Assembly: GCA_027592275.1 (NCBI GenBank) | Contig: JAQCKF010000014.1 | Location: 1-64,000, forward strand | Reading direction: 5' to 3' | DNA from: Pseudomonadota bacterium | GTDB taxonomy: Bacteria; Pseudomonadota; Gammaproteobacteria; Pseudomonadales; Pseudohongiellaceae | Length of the DNA stretch: 64,000 nucleotides | Shown: in pieces, positions 50,375-59,740 of the stretch | Numbering within the stretch: position 1 is the first letter of the stretch | How the letters are laid out: every line of letters starts with the position of its first letter | Translations under genes and position numbers: made by a program | Notes under the pieces: model-generated | What the model was told of the DNA's origin: nothing | The model's database searches: none | The model's input: the letters and a program-made list of their open reading frames with translations, nothing else

Positions 50375-50525
50375 CTAAATAATTACCCTGTGATTTTCTG
50401 CATGAAACAAATTCGTGAAATAAAAAGTATCCTTATGTATCGGCCGTTAGTACGCCAACATTTACCGTATCGGGGCGCTTTATTTAGCTAGTAATGAATA
50501 TGACTGGCAATAGCTGGTGAAAGTT

Positions 50526-50915
50526 TCAGTAAAATGCATCTTTAATCCAATCAAAGCGAAGTTTCGCGGAGTGAACAGCAGTGGGAGTCGTATGCGTTAG
50601 GCCTATTACATCGAAGCGGCAGCTGCACTGCAGTTGCGGATGGGATTGCAGATAGTGGGCTGCTGTAAGACGAATCTTTTTCTGTTTAGTGTTTGTTACG
50701 GAGCTTAGTGCGCCACCGAAATGTTCGCTGCGACGATAGCGAACCTCCACGAATACCAAAGTGTTGGTATCGGTCATGATTAGGTCGATCTCACCATGGC
50801 GAGATCGATAGTTTCTGCAAAGCAGCTTCAAGCCCTGAGACCGGAGATAGCGCGCGGCCTTGGATTCCTGAGCATTGCCAAAGACCTGGCTATTGATGAA
50901 TTGTCCAAAATGCAT
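50526..50915 (-). CDS. yraN: UPF0102 family endonuclease-like protein YraN
   Basis: A 129-residue YraN with the restriction-fold core RSRHGEIDLIMTDTN and LVFVEVRYRR (D, then ExR). The ATG at 50915 is chosen; the ribosome binding site GGTGGAG, five bases upstream, lies inside the terminal repeat of the MITE-like element next to it. Biological role not established. Confidence 0.9.
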   Translation of the reverse strand: MHFGQFINSQVFGNAQESKAARYLRSQGLKLLCRNYRSRHGEIDLIMTDTNTLVFVEVRYRRSEHFGGALSSVTNTKQKKIRLTAAHYLQSHPQLQCSCRFDVIGLTHTTPTAVHSAKLRFDWIKDAFY

Positions 50916-50917
50916 TG

Positions 50918-51038
50918 GTACTCCACCCACCTCTAATTGGGGGACTCAGCGCTATCCCGATGTTTGCCAGCAAGGCTTGTCTTGCCATGAACACGGACAA
51001 ACTCACTGAAGCCGCCAATTAGAGGTAGATGGAGTACT
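50918..51038. repeat. 121-bp MITE-like palindromic element upstream of yraN
   Basis: Terminal inverted repeats at 50918-50940 and 51016-51038 match in 21 of 23 bases, starting GTACTCCA and ending ACCTCTAATTGG. The interior has a short GCAAG/CTTGC hairpin and no coding capacity. It fills most of the lpoA-yraN gap. Like the larger element at 6836-7099 it contains ACCTCT near its ends and a TCCCGAT segment inside, so the two may be distantly related, but they are not copies. Confidence 0.7.
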
Positions 51039-51075
51039 AGTCCAATCCTTTGGGATGCGCTCGTCAGGGGCAGGC

Positions 51076-52950
51076 CTAGTCTGAGGCTGCGTCCGGGCTC
51101 TCTTGCAATATGGCTTTGCCATCGACGAAGCGAGCAACTTCTAGGCGGCGGTGAATGCGGCCGCTATCATCCATGCTGAGCATGCCGGTGGCCCCTCGCA
51201 GTGAAGTAATGTCTTCCTCGTCAAATTGCTGGAGGCGAGAATACAGGCGAAAACTGTCTATGCCCATTGCTCGGAAGCGCTGTACCGGCCCTGAAGCGGG
51301 TCGCAAGCTAGATGCTGTATTGGATTTTAAGGGGTCGTAGTTGGCTAGAATCCAAGGTGCATCTGTAAATACAATACCGTTTAGATCCTGATTCGCGCTT
51401 TGATTATCTAAGCCATCATAGATGGAAGGCAGAGCGTACACGGGTATGTCGCCTGCGAAGTAGAAGGCGAGACTAGGCTTTATCTGTCGACCCTCTCTTG
51501 GGTTTGCAATTAGGAAAATAAAGTCGATATCACCGCGCCGCCGCGGCGTAAATTCTACGCTAGTCCTTGGCAGTAATTGGACTATTCGGTCTCTGCGCGA
51601 CTCGCTCGAATCTATAGCCATCAGACGCTTAATAACATCAGCGTAGTCATTGTTACCACTGAACGTCGACTGTGAAACTAAGTTGCCGCCTCTGCCTGCC
51701 CAGCTGTTTACGAAGACCTGTTGCAGACGATCATAGTCGCTAGATTGAGGGGTGATAATCGCAGCATTTCTATGTCCGGCCTGCCAGGCCAATTCGACTG
51801 CTTGTTCGATTTCGTCTTCAGGGGCGAGTCCAAATTGAGTGAGATTCGGCGAACTATTGTTGTTTTCATCGGCATAATTAAGAGCGAGGGTGGGCACCGG
51901 CAACTCATCGAGCTGTTGGAGCTGATTGACTAGCTGCTTGTAGAGCGGCCCGATTATGAGGTCGGCACCACTGGCAACGGCAGCGTCGTAAATTGCATAT
52001 ATAGTAGTTTGATTGCTGCTATCGAAGACTGAAATTTTGGGTACATCCCGAGAGACGTCAAGTGCAGCATAGTAAGCGCTCAGAAAGCCTTCCTGAATCG
52101 CCCTCCCGGCAGAGTCTTGCAATGGGAGTATAAGAGCGATGTGTTTCGGTCGCTGCTCCCAAGTATGCGCTAGCTTTTCTAGTTGCAGCGGCAGTTGCTG
52201 GGCTGCGGGATGTTGGCTCCAAATTCTTTGCCACTGGGTGATGGCATCTAGCTGAGAGCGTATACTGTGCGCCTCGGATGTGACGATGCGCGCAAGTTCG
52301 ACCCAGCCCCGTGACTGATAGCTGTCTGCGGTATTCGCGAAATTGTTGAGTTGAATTAAGGAGAAGCTGTTGATAGCGTCCCAGATTTCATTGTGGACGC
52401 TGAGGTTCGCCTTAGGGTTATTTTCGTTTGCGTTGCCAAGCCGCAAATAGGCAGACAGTGCATCTTCGTACTGCTCGTTTTCTTGATAGGTTCCCCCAAG
52501 AAGAAGTAGGTATTCCTGCAGCAGCTCGGGCCGGCTCTCTAAGCCTGCGATATCTGTGGCTGACAGTATGGCTAAAGCATCTTCGATTCGATCAGCATTC
52601 AGTGCAAGTCTTGCATCTAATAAGGATGCTCGTAGTTGCAGATGTTCGGGATAGTTCGCGAGATTATTTAAGAGGGCCCGTTGCCGCGCAGCTCGATCAA
52701 GATTGCCTTCTTCAATTAGTGCCTCTAGTGCCAGCACGCGTAGTTCGGCAGATTCAACGCCAGCGGTATTGTCCGCCGCCCGAAGCAGTTCATCAATCGA
52801 GGCGCCTTGTGGATCAAAATCTGGCGCAGGTTGCTCGGGGGTATTGGTGGTCGAGCCACATGACTGCAAAAGAATAACTAGCAGTATCAATCTTGCTTTA
52901 CTCACAGAGGCTAAAAAGAGTGGGGCTAAACGCATGGAGGCTAATTTCAT
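51076..52950 (-). CDS. lpoA: penicillin-binding protein activator LpoA
   Basis: A 624-residue outer-membrane lipoprotein: lipobox LLQSC (about residue 31), an alpha-helical TPR-like N domain (about 45-255), then a periplasmic-binding-protein-like C domain (ALILPLQDSAGRAIQEGFLSAYYAAL onward, in pieces HIALILPLQDSAG and EGFLSAYYAA). LpoA activates PBP1a transpeptidation in E. coli. Divergent from rsmI, the conserved order. Confidence 0.93.
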   Translation of the reverse strand: MKLASMRLAPLFLASVSKARLILLVILLQSCGSTTNTPEQPAPDFDPQGASIDELLRAADNTAGVESAELRVLALEALIEEGNLDRAARQRALLNNLANYPEHLQLRASLLDARLALNADRIEDALAILSATDIAGLESRPELLQEYLLLLGGTYQENEQYEDALSAYLRLGNANENNPKANLSVHNEIWDAINSFSLIQLNNFANTADSYQSRGWVELARIVTSEAHSIRSQLDAITQWQRIWSQHPAAQQLPLQLEKLAHTWEQRPKHIALILPLQDSAGRAIQEGFLSAYYAALDVSRDVPKISVFDSSNQTTIYAIYDAAVASGADLIIGPLYKQLVNQLQQLDELPVPTLALNYADENNNSSPNLTQFGLAPEDEIEQAVELAWQAGHRNAAIITPQSSDYDRLQQVFVNSWAGRGGNLVSQSTFSGNNDYADVIKRLMAIDSSESRRDRIVQLLPRTSVEFTPRRRGDIDFIFLIANPREGRQIKPSLAFYFAGDIPVYALPSIYDGLDNQSANQDLNGIVFTDAPWILANYDPLKSNTASSLRPASGPVQRFRAMGIDSFRLYSRLQQFDEEDITSLRGATGMLSMDDSGRIHRRLEVARFVDGKAILQESPDAASD

Positions 52951-53092
52951 CTTTGTGTAGTGGGTTTTGTCTGCTAAGTTGTGCGCTGGTTTTTAAAGAC
53001 TAATACAGTTCACTAGGGACAGCAATTTATTCGCTATAGTAGTGCCCGAATGATACTCGCTAAAGAGATAAGTTGATTGAGAAGCTTAGCCA

Positions 53093-53950
53093 ATGAGTGA
53101 ATCCGGTACGTTATATATTGTTGCTACGCCCATCGGGAATCTAGATGATATCTCGAGACGGGCGATTGAGATTCTGAATTCTGTGGATCTCATAGCGGCA
53201 GAAGATACGCGACACAGTCAGAAATTGCTGCAGAGTATACAAGTCAGCACCCCGGTAGTTTCCCATCACGATTTTTCCGCAGACAGCGCTATAAATCGAA
53301 TCCTCGATAAACTGATCTCCGGGAGTTCGATTGCATTGATATCGGATGCCGGAACCCCGTTGATATCTGACCCCGGCTACAGGCTGGTTAGTTTGGCACG
53401 CCAGAGAAATCTCTGCGTTATCCCCATTCCAGGCGCAAGTGCGCTGGTGTCGGCATTAAGTGTTTCTGGGCTCGCTACCGATAGATTTACGTTCGAAGGT
53501 TTTTTGCCCAGCAAGGCAGCTGCGAGACAGAAAAGGCTATCGGGTTTAGCGGATGAGCAGCGCACGATGGTGTTCTATGAGTCGACTCATAGAATCATGG
53601 AAAGCCTTATGGATATGGGTGCAGCATTTGAAGAGCAGCGCTTGATTTTTATCGGAAGAGAACTGACTAAACGTTTCGAGTCGCATTTTCTCGGCACGGC
53701 GGCTGCATGTGTTGAGTGGCTTGGCGGCGATGCAAATCAAACCAAGGGTGAATTCGTCGTCATCGTGGCTGGCAGCGATGAGCGACTCGAGGAGGCTCGC
53801 AGGCATGAGCAGGCCATGGATATTGTGCGCTTGCTGAAGTCAGAAGTTTCGATGAAGAAGGCGGTAAGTCTGGCAAGTAAGATAAGTGGTGCACGTAAGA
53901 ATCTGCTATATGAGGCGGCGCTGCAGGAGCTCGCGGACAGCGAGGATTAG
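53093..53950 (+). CDS. rsmI: 16S rRNA 2'-O-ribose C1402 methyltransferase RsmI
   Basis: A 285-residue tetrapyrrole-methylase-fold enzyme. GTLYIVATPIGNLDDIS opens the protein, followed by AAEDTRHSQKLL, SDAGTPLISDPGYRLV and PGASALVSALSVSGLAT. It modifies C1402 of 16S rRNA in the P site. rnpB follows on the same strand. Confidence 0.97.
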   Translation: MSESGTLYIVATPIGNLDDISRRAIEILNSVDLIAAEDTRHSQKLLQSIQVSTPVVSHHDFSADSAINRILDKLISGSSIALISDAGTPLISDPGYRLVSLARQRNLCVIPIPGASALVSALSVSGLATDRFTFEGFLPSKAAARQKRLSGLADEQRTMVFYESTHRIMESLMDMGAAFEEQRLIFIGRELTKRFESHFLGTAAACVEWLGGDANQTKGEFVVIVAGSDERLEEARRHEQAMDIVRLLKSEVSMKKAVSLASKISGARKNLLYEAALQELADSED

Positions 53951-54002
53951 GTTGTCAGCGAATATCAGTTGTAACCGGCGAGTTTCTCCTTTAGTCTTCG
54001 CC

Positions 54003-54388
<386 letters not shown>

Positions 54389-54564
54389 TTTTCCCCCATT
54401 TCGTAAAAAATCCTAAAGATTCCTAATAATCTACTTTAAGTAAGACTGCTATTGAATTGTATTAACTCAGGATAGGTCTTTCTGTTTTTGTGATTTAGCG
54501 ACATTTTCTCCGCTTTTAGCGCCAAGTTCTCGCACTTTCCCTATAAATATCAGACAAATAAGGC

Positions 54565-54593
54565 TTGCGCGGACGCAATAGTGCCTCTATAGT
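54565..54593 (+). promoter_or_regulatory. sigma-70 promoter of the mra (dcw) operon
   Basis: TTGCGC (54565-54570), exactly 17 bases, TATAGT (54588-54593). It lies about 100 bases before mraZ and immediately upstream of the GTGG repeats. The rest of the 303-base rnpB-mraZ gap shows nothing else I recognise. Confidence 0.75.
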
Positions 54594-54601
54594 GTTTCTT
54601 T

Positions 54602-54637
54602 GTGGCGAAAAGTGGAAAGAATTGTCGATTTGTGGGG
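54602..54637 (+). promoter_or_regulatory. MraZ operator repeats
   Basis: GTGG occurs at 54602, 54612 and 54632, on a 10-base period with the 54622 slot degenerate (TTGT). MraZ rings bind direct repeats of TGGG-type pentamers spaced by about five bases just downstream of the mra promoter, so this is probably the autoregulatory site. Confidence 0.65.
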
Positions 54638-54691
54638 GAGTTGAAAGAATCAACCCTACGACACTGCTTCCACTAATTATGGGGACAACAC

Positions 54692-55153
54692 GTGTTTCGC
54701 GGCATAAATACTATCAATCTTGATGCAAAAGGCCGCATGGCTATGCCTGCGCGTTACCGTGAGCAGCTCTCAGAGCAGTGCTCGGGTCATCTAGTAGTTA
54801 CTATCGACACGAACCATCGTTGTCTTTTGCTCTATCCGCTTTCCGAGTGGGAGCACATTGAACGCGAAATAGAATCCCTCTCTAGTTTCGATCCAAAGTC
54901 CCAGCGAGTCAAACACCTTCTTATCGGCCATGCTAATGATTTAGAGCTGGATGGCAGTGGTCGTGTGTTGCTCCCGCAAGAGCTGCGCCAATATGCGCAG
55001 CTAGAAAAGCACGTGTGTCTTATTGGTCAAGGTAAGAAGCTTGAGATATGGAGTCAGGATAACTGGAATCAACAGCGCGATCAGTGGTTAGCGGAATCGG
55101 CAACGGCAACGGAAGGCGAGCTGCCGGATAAACTGCGCTCCTTGGCGCTGTAG
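54692..55153 (+). CDS. mraZ: division/cell wall cluster transcriptional regulator MraZ
   Basis: A 153-residue MraZ with two AbrB-like halves, each with a DxxGR motif: NLDAKGRMAMPARYRE and LDGSGRVLLPQELR. The start is GTG after GGGGAC. It represses its own dcw operon. It is 9 bases before rsmH. Confidence 0.97.
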   Translation: MFRGINTINLDAKGRMAMPARYREQLSEQCSGHLVVTIDTNHRCLLLYPLSEWEHIEREIESLSSFDPKSQRVKHLLIGHANDLELDGSGRVLLPQELRQYAQLEKHVCLIGQGKKLEIWSQDNWNQQRDQWLAESATATEGELPDKLRSLAL

Positions 55154-55162
55154 GTTGAATGT

Positions 55163-56101
55163 ATGACCGGCGAGTCAGCTCACGAAACGGTATTGATTGC
55201 GGAAGCTATCGATGCGCTTTCAATCCGTAAAGACGGCATCTATGTAGATGCAACTTTCGGCAGAGGCGGCCATAGCCGGCTAATTCTTGAGAATCTAGGA
55301 GCCCAGGGCAGCCTTATTGTTTTCGACAAAGACCCTGAGGCGATCGTAGCCGCGACCGAAATTAGAGAGAAAGATGAGCGTTTGCAGATCGCTCATGCGC
55401 CATTCGGCGATTTAGAGGAGCAGTTAACTGCTCTAGGGCTGAGTGAGGGAGTTGACGGCATCTTGTTCGATCTAGGTGTTTCCTCTCCGCAGCTAGACAA
55501 CGCAGAGAGGGGATTTAGTTTTCTGCGTGATGGTCCGCTCGATATGCGTATGAATCCTGAGGTCGGGCAGAGTGCCGAGCAATGGATCAATAGTGCGGCA
55601 GAGACAGAGATAGCTGACGTGTTGTATCAGTACGGCGAAGAGCGCCATTCCAGACGTATGGCGCGCCGAGTCATTCTAGAGCGCGCAGAGAAGCGCATTA
55701 CCAGAACGGGCGAATTGGCGGAGATCATTAAAGAGGCGAATCCGGCATGGGAGCGAGATAAGCACCCGGCTACTAGAGCGTTTCAGGGGATTCGAATTTT
55801 TATCAACGACGAATTGGGCGAGTTAGAGAGAGGCTTAGAGCAGGCGTTGAAGATGCTAAAAGTGGGGGGCAGGCTTGTTGTTATCAGCTTCCACTCCTTA
55901 GAGGATCGAATGGTTAAGCGCTTTATTGCCAAGCAGGCTAAGGGAGATAGCTTTCCAAGAGGACTGCCAATCTCTCAGGATATTTTAAGCCCGAAACTGA
56001 ATCCGATAGGAAAGCGAATCAAAGCCAGTGCGCTTGAGGTGGATCGAAACACAAGGTCGCGAAGCGCAGTAATGCGAGTAGCCGAGAAGATCGCCCAATA
56101 G
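55163..56101 (+). CDS. rsmH: 16S rRNA m4C1402 methyltransferase RsmH (MraW)
   Basis: A 312-residue SAM-dependent enzyme: HETVLIAEAIDAL, YVDATFGRGGHSRLIL (SAM site), LFDLGVSSPQLDNAERGFSF and VISFHSLEDRMVKRF. It N4-methylates C1402, the same nucleotide that RsmI (1.2 kb upstream) methylates on the ribose. Confidence 0.98.
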   Translation: MTGESAHETVLIAEAIDALSIRKDGIYVDATFGRGGHSRLILENLGAQGSLIVFDKDPEAIVAATEIREKDERLQIAHAPFGDLEEQLTALGLSEGVDGILFDLGVSSPQLDNAERGFSFLRDGPLDMRMNPEVGQSAEQWINSAAETEIADVLYQYGEERHSRRMARRVILERAEKRITRTGELAEIIKEANPAWERDKHPATRAFQGIRIFINDELGELERGLEQALKMLKVGGRLVVISFHSLEDRMVKRFIAKQAKGDSFPRGLPISQDILSPKLNPIGKRIKASALEVDRNTRSRSAVMRVAEKIAQ

Positions 56102-56125
56102 CAATATACCCGCAGATGGTGAGAC

Positions 56126-56479
56126 ATGAGCGTAAAAAAGAATAAAGAGACGAGCATAGGAGTATCGAAGAAGCTCTCCGTCTTAGAGTGGGCGGGTGTA
56201 AGAAATCGAGCCACCTTCGGCTTATTCATTGCGCTGACGCTAGTGCTAGTCGCTGGCTTATCGGTAGTAGCTGCAACCCATGAAAATCGATTTGCTTTCA
56301 ACGAGCTTCAAGTGCTGCGAGATCAGGCGAACGGCTTAGAGGTAGAGTGGGGCCAGCTGTTGATAGAGCAGAGTACATTCGGTGTTGAAGGCCGCATAGA
56401 GCAGAAGGCGTTCGAGCAGTTACAGATGGAAGTGCCAGATATTGCCAAAATTGTAATGGTGACTCATGAGCAACGCTAA
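56126..56479 (+). CDS. ftsL: cell division protein FtsL
   Basis: A 117-residue bitopic protein with a cytoplasmic tail, one membrane helix (ATFGLFIALTLVLVAGLSVV, about 30-50) and a periplasmic leucine-zipper-like coil. Forms FtsQLB and activates FtsWI. Overlaps ftsI by 14 bases. Confidence 0.94.
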   Translation: MSVKKNKETSIGVSKKLSVLEWAGVRNRATFGLFIALTLVLVAGLSVVAATHENRFAFNELQVLRDQANGLEVEWGQLLIEQSTFGVEGRIEQKAFEQLQMEVPDIAKIVMVTHEQR

Positions 56480-58193
56480 GTTAGCTTCATTCGTAGGGCA
56501 GTGGCGACTGTATTTAGTGCTAGTCGTGATGTTTGTCTGCGTTCTCGCCATTGGTTGGAAGGTGGGTACTTTGCACATCGTTGAGCGTGACTTCTTACAG
56601 AGTCAGGGTAATGCTCGAACGATCCGCACCGTACCTCTGGTTGCTAACCGAGGATTAATTACCGATAGAAATGGTGAGCCGCTGGCTGTGAGTTCGCCGG
56701 TCAAGTCGATTTGGGTGAACCCTCAAGAAATAGGTGCTCAACATACTGAGATCGCACGCCTTGCAACTGAGTTGGGGTTAGTTGCTGATTCTCTGCTTGC
56801 TTCTATTCAGAAAAACAGTAGTCGAGAATTTCTCTATGTAAAAAGACGCCTGGCACCTGCCGAGGCTGAAAGGATTCTAGCTCTGGGCATCGACGGGGTT
56901 TACGGACAGCAGGAATACCAAAGATTCTATCCACAGGGCGAAGTGGCTGCTCATCTAGTAGGTTTCAGTAACGTCGACGATATTGGTCAGGAAGGTTTGG
57001 AGCTTAGCTACGACGAGTGGCTCAAGGGTGTGCCTGGAAGACGGCAAGTAATAAAAGATAGACGTGGCCACATCATCGAAGAGTTAAACACTATTCAAAC
57101 GGCGCAGCCAGGCAAGAATCTTGAACTCAGCATCGACTTCCGCTTGCAGAGTTTAGCCTACAAAGAATTGAAGGAAGAGTTCGTTACGCGTCGCGCTAAG
57201 TCTGCTTCTATCGTGGTGTTAGATGTAGATACCGGCGAAGTTTTGGCAATGGCGAATCAGCCTTCTTACAACCCGCACAATAGAAAAAATCTTAGTGATT
57301 TCAGTGTGTTGCGTAATCGTGCAATTACCGATGTATTCGAGCCAGGATCTCCAATCAAAGCATTTACTGTTGCTGCGGCGTTGGAGTCGGGCCTGTATAC
57401 GCCAGACACAGTAATAGAGACAAGCCCCGGCTGGATGATGGTTGGGCGAAAAGAGGTCCAAGACATTCTTAATTATGGCACCTTGAATCTTACCAGGGTC
57501 ATTACTAAGTCCAGCAATATCGGCGCGACGAAAATCGCTTTCGAAATTGGGCCGGATGCGATTCGAGATGTTTTGGAACGTGTAGGTATGGGGCAAATGT
57601 CCGGAACAGGCTTTCCAGGCGAGCAAGGTGGTGTGTTGCCAAATCATCGCAATTGGAGCCGCATCGAGACAGCAACCTTCGCTTTCGGCTACGGTCTCTC
57701 AACGACTGCATTGCAACTAGCGCAGGCCTATTCTGTGATTGCCGACGATGGTATCAGGAAGCCGGTGTCACTATTGAAACTAGATGAGGCGAGCGTGAAG
57801 GCATTGCCTAAAGAGCAGGTTATCGATAAGACGATTAGCAATCAGGTGCTAGCGATGTTGGAAACAGTTGTTGATCCGGCACGTGGTGGGTCGGCCCGCG
57901 ATGCACGAGTGCCTTTCTATTCGGTTGCCGGTAAAACTGGAACCGTACACGTGGTTGGCGAACATGGTTACGAAGAAAATGTACACAACTCGCTTTTCGT
58001 TGGTCTTGTTCCTGCTAGCGATCCGAAACTAGTCATCGTGGTCATAGTCTACGAACCGAAAGGCGACGAACACTATGGTGGACAAGTAGCGGCGCCGGTG
58101 TTTTCCAGAGTCGCCTCTGGTGCTATGAGAATCTTAAATATCGCTCCTGACGATTTGCCGGAAGACGCATCTAGGGAGTTGAGTTCACTCTAA
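56466..58193 (+). CDS. ftsI: septal peptidoglycan transpeptidase FtsI (PBP3)
   Basis: A 575-residue class B penicillin-binding protein. N-terminal membrane helix (LYLVLVVMFVCVLAIGW), dimerisation domain, then transpeptidase motifs: SxxK in EPGSPIKAF, SxN in TKSSNIGATK and KTG in VAGKTGTVHVV. Target of aztreonam-type beta-lactams. Followed by murE after one base. Confidence 0.97.
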   Translation: MSNAKLASFVGQWRLYLVLVVMFVCVLAIGWKVGTLHIVERDFLQSQGNARTIRTVPLVANRGLITDRNGEPLAVSSPVKSIWVNPQEIGAQHTEIARLATELGLVADSLLASIQKNSSREFLYVKRRLAPAEAERILALGIDGVYGQQEYQRFYPQGEVAAHLVGFSNVDDIGQEGLELSYDEWLKGVPGRRQVIKDRRGHIIEELNTIQTAQPGKNLELSIDFRLQSLAYKELKEEFVTRRAKSASIVVLDVDTGEVLAMANQPSYNPHNRKNLSDFSVLRNRAITDVFEPGSPIKAFTVAAALESGLYTPDTVIETSPGWMMVGRKEVQDILNYGTLNLTRVITKSSNIGATKIAFEIGPDAIRDVLERVGMGQMSGTGFPGEQGGVLPNHRNWSRIETATFAFGYGLSTTALQLAQAYSVIADDGIRKPVSLLKLDEASVKALPKEQVIDKTISNQVLAMLETVVDPARGGSARDARVPFYSVAGKTGTVHVVGEHGYEENVHNSLFVGLVPASDPKLVIVVIVYEPKGDEHYGGQVAAPVFSRVASGAMRILNIAPDDLPEDASRELSSL

Positions 58194-58194
58194 A

Positions 58195-59730
58195 ATGAAT
58201 ACAGCAGAACAACTGAATTCAAACGGCGCCTTACTCGATCTTATAAATGGTCTGGTTAGCTTGCCCGACCCAGTTCCGTCAGTAGTAAATGTAGTTGCTA
58301 CTGGTATTCAACTGGACAGTCGCTTGCTACAAAAAGGCGATCTTTTCCTAGCTTGTTTCGGTAATAATCATGATGCGCGCGAGTATATTAATGAGGCAGT
58401 AGAGTTGGGAGTTGCCGCAGTATTGGCAGAGTCCGGCGGTGAATGGCAGGGCGTTCGGCTTATTAAAGATGTTGCTGTTATAGCCATAGACAATTTATCT
58501 GCCAAGCTGGGTGAGATTGCTGCCAGATTCTATTCCCATCCGAGTCAGCGATTGAGTGTTATAGGCATCACCGGCACCAATGGAAAGACTAGCTGTAGCC
58601 AATTCATTGCACAGGCGCTTGCCAACTTTGGTTTTAGTTGCGGCACGATGGGCACTCTAGGTTATGGAGTTTACGGCGAACTAAAAGAGACTCAATTAAC
58701 GACACCTGACCCAGTTTTTACGCAAATGGCATTGGCGGAGATGGCTCAAAAAGGAATCGATCCGATTGTCATGGAAGTTTCTTCTGTCGGTCTGCATCAG
58801 CGACGAGTAGAGGCTGTTAAGTTCGATACCGCGATATTTACGAATCTCACGCGTGACCATCTCGACTACCATGAAAGCATGGAAGAGTACGGCAACAACA
58901 AGAAAAAATTGTTTACTACTGAGGGGCTAAGACTAGCGATTATAAATCTCGATGATCCCTATGCCTTGTCGGTAATAAATGGCATCGCACCTACTGTAGA
59001 TGTGTGTACTTACAGTCTTAATAGTTCTGCGGCGACAGTCTATGCCGAGTCATTGTCGTTAACTCGACAAGGCTTCGAGGCTCGCATAGTCACTCCGATT
59101 GGTGCTGGCATCGTGAAGGGTAAGCTATTCGGTTACTTCAATGTGAGTAATTTGCTGGCGGTGATCGCCACTCTAATCAATTATCTGCCTAAGAAGAAAG
59201 CCATCGATATTGAGCAGCTATGCGAACTTGTATCAGGGCTGAGTTCGGTCGATGGTCGAATGGAAATAATCGGCGATAATGAAGAGATAACGGCCGTGGT
59301 TGACTATGCGCATACTCCAGACGGTTTGCGCAGCGCCTTGAAGGGGCTCAGAGATCACTTTAGCGGGAATATTTGGTGTGTGTTCGGCTGTGGCGGCAAT
59401 AGAGATAAGGGGAAGCGGCCCATCATGGGAGAGATTGCAGAAGCCTTCGCCGACCGCTTAATCATCGCCGACGATAACCCTCGCAACGAAGAAGGGGACG
59501 ACATAGTTCAGCATATTCTCAGTGGCATGAACAAGCCTGAAAAGGCAGTTGTTGAGCGAGATAGAGAGAAGGCGATAGCCTATGCGATCGCGAATGCAGA
59601 GCCTGGAGACGTGGTTGTGGTTGCAGGCAAAGGGCATGAGACATATCAGGACGTCGGCGGCAATAGATTGATATTCAGTGATGCCAATCAAGTTCGGTTG
59701 GCGTTAAAGGCTAGAGAAAAGCAGCAGTGA
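58195..59730 (+). CDS. murE: UDP-MurNAc-tripeptide synthetase MurE (meso-DAP adding)
   Basis: A 511-residue Mur ligase with ATP loop GITGTNGKTSCSQF. The DDNPRNEE motif is the DNPR signature of enzymes that add meso-diaminopimelate. VVDYAHTPDGL is also conserved. Confidence 0.97.
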   Translation: MNTAEQLNSNGALLDLINGLVSLPDPVPSVVNVVATGIQLDSRLLQKGDLFLACFGNNHDAREYINEAVELGVAAVLAESGGEWQGVRLIKDVAVIAIDNLSAKLGEIAARFYSHPSQRLSVIGITGTNGKTSCSQFIAQALANFGFSCGTMGTLGYGVYGELKETQLTTPDPVFTQMALAEMAQKGIDPIVMEVSSVGLHQRRVEAVKFDTAIFTNLTRDHLDYHESMEEYGNNKKKLFTTEGLRLAIINLDDPYALSVINGIAPTVDVCTYSLNSSAATVYAESLSLTRQGFEARIVTPIGAGIVKGKLFGYFNVSNLLAVIATLINYLPKKKAIDIEQLCELVSGLSSVDGRMEIIGDNEEITAVVDYAHTPDGLRSALKGLRDHFSGNIWCVFGCGGNRDKGKRPIMGEIAEAFADRLIIADDNPRNEEGDDIVQHILSGMNKPEKAVVERDREKAIAYAIANAEPGDVVVVAGKGHETYQDVGGNRLIFSDANQVRLALKAREKQQ

Positions 59731-59740
59731 GGTGGGTGCG

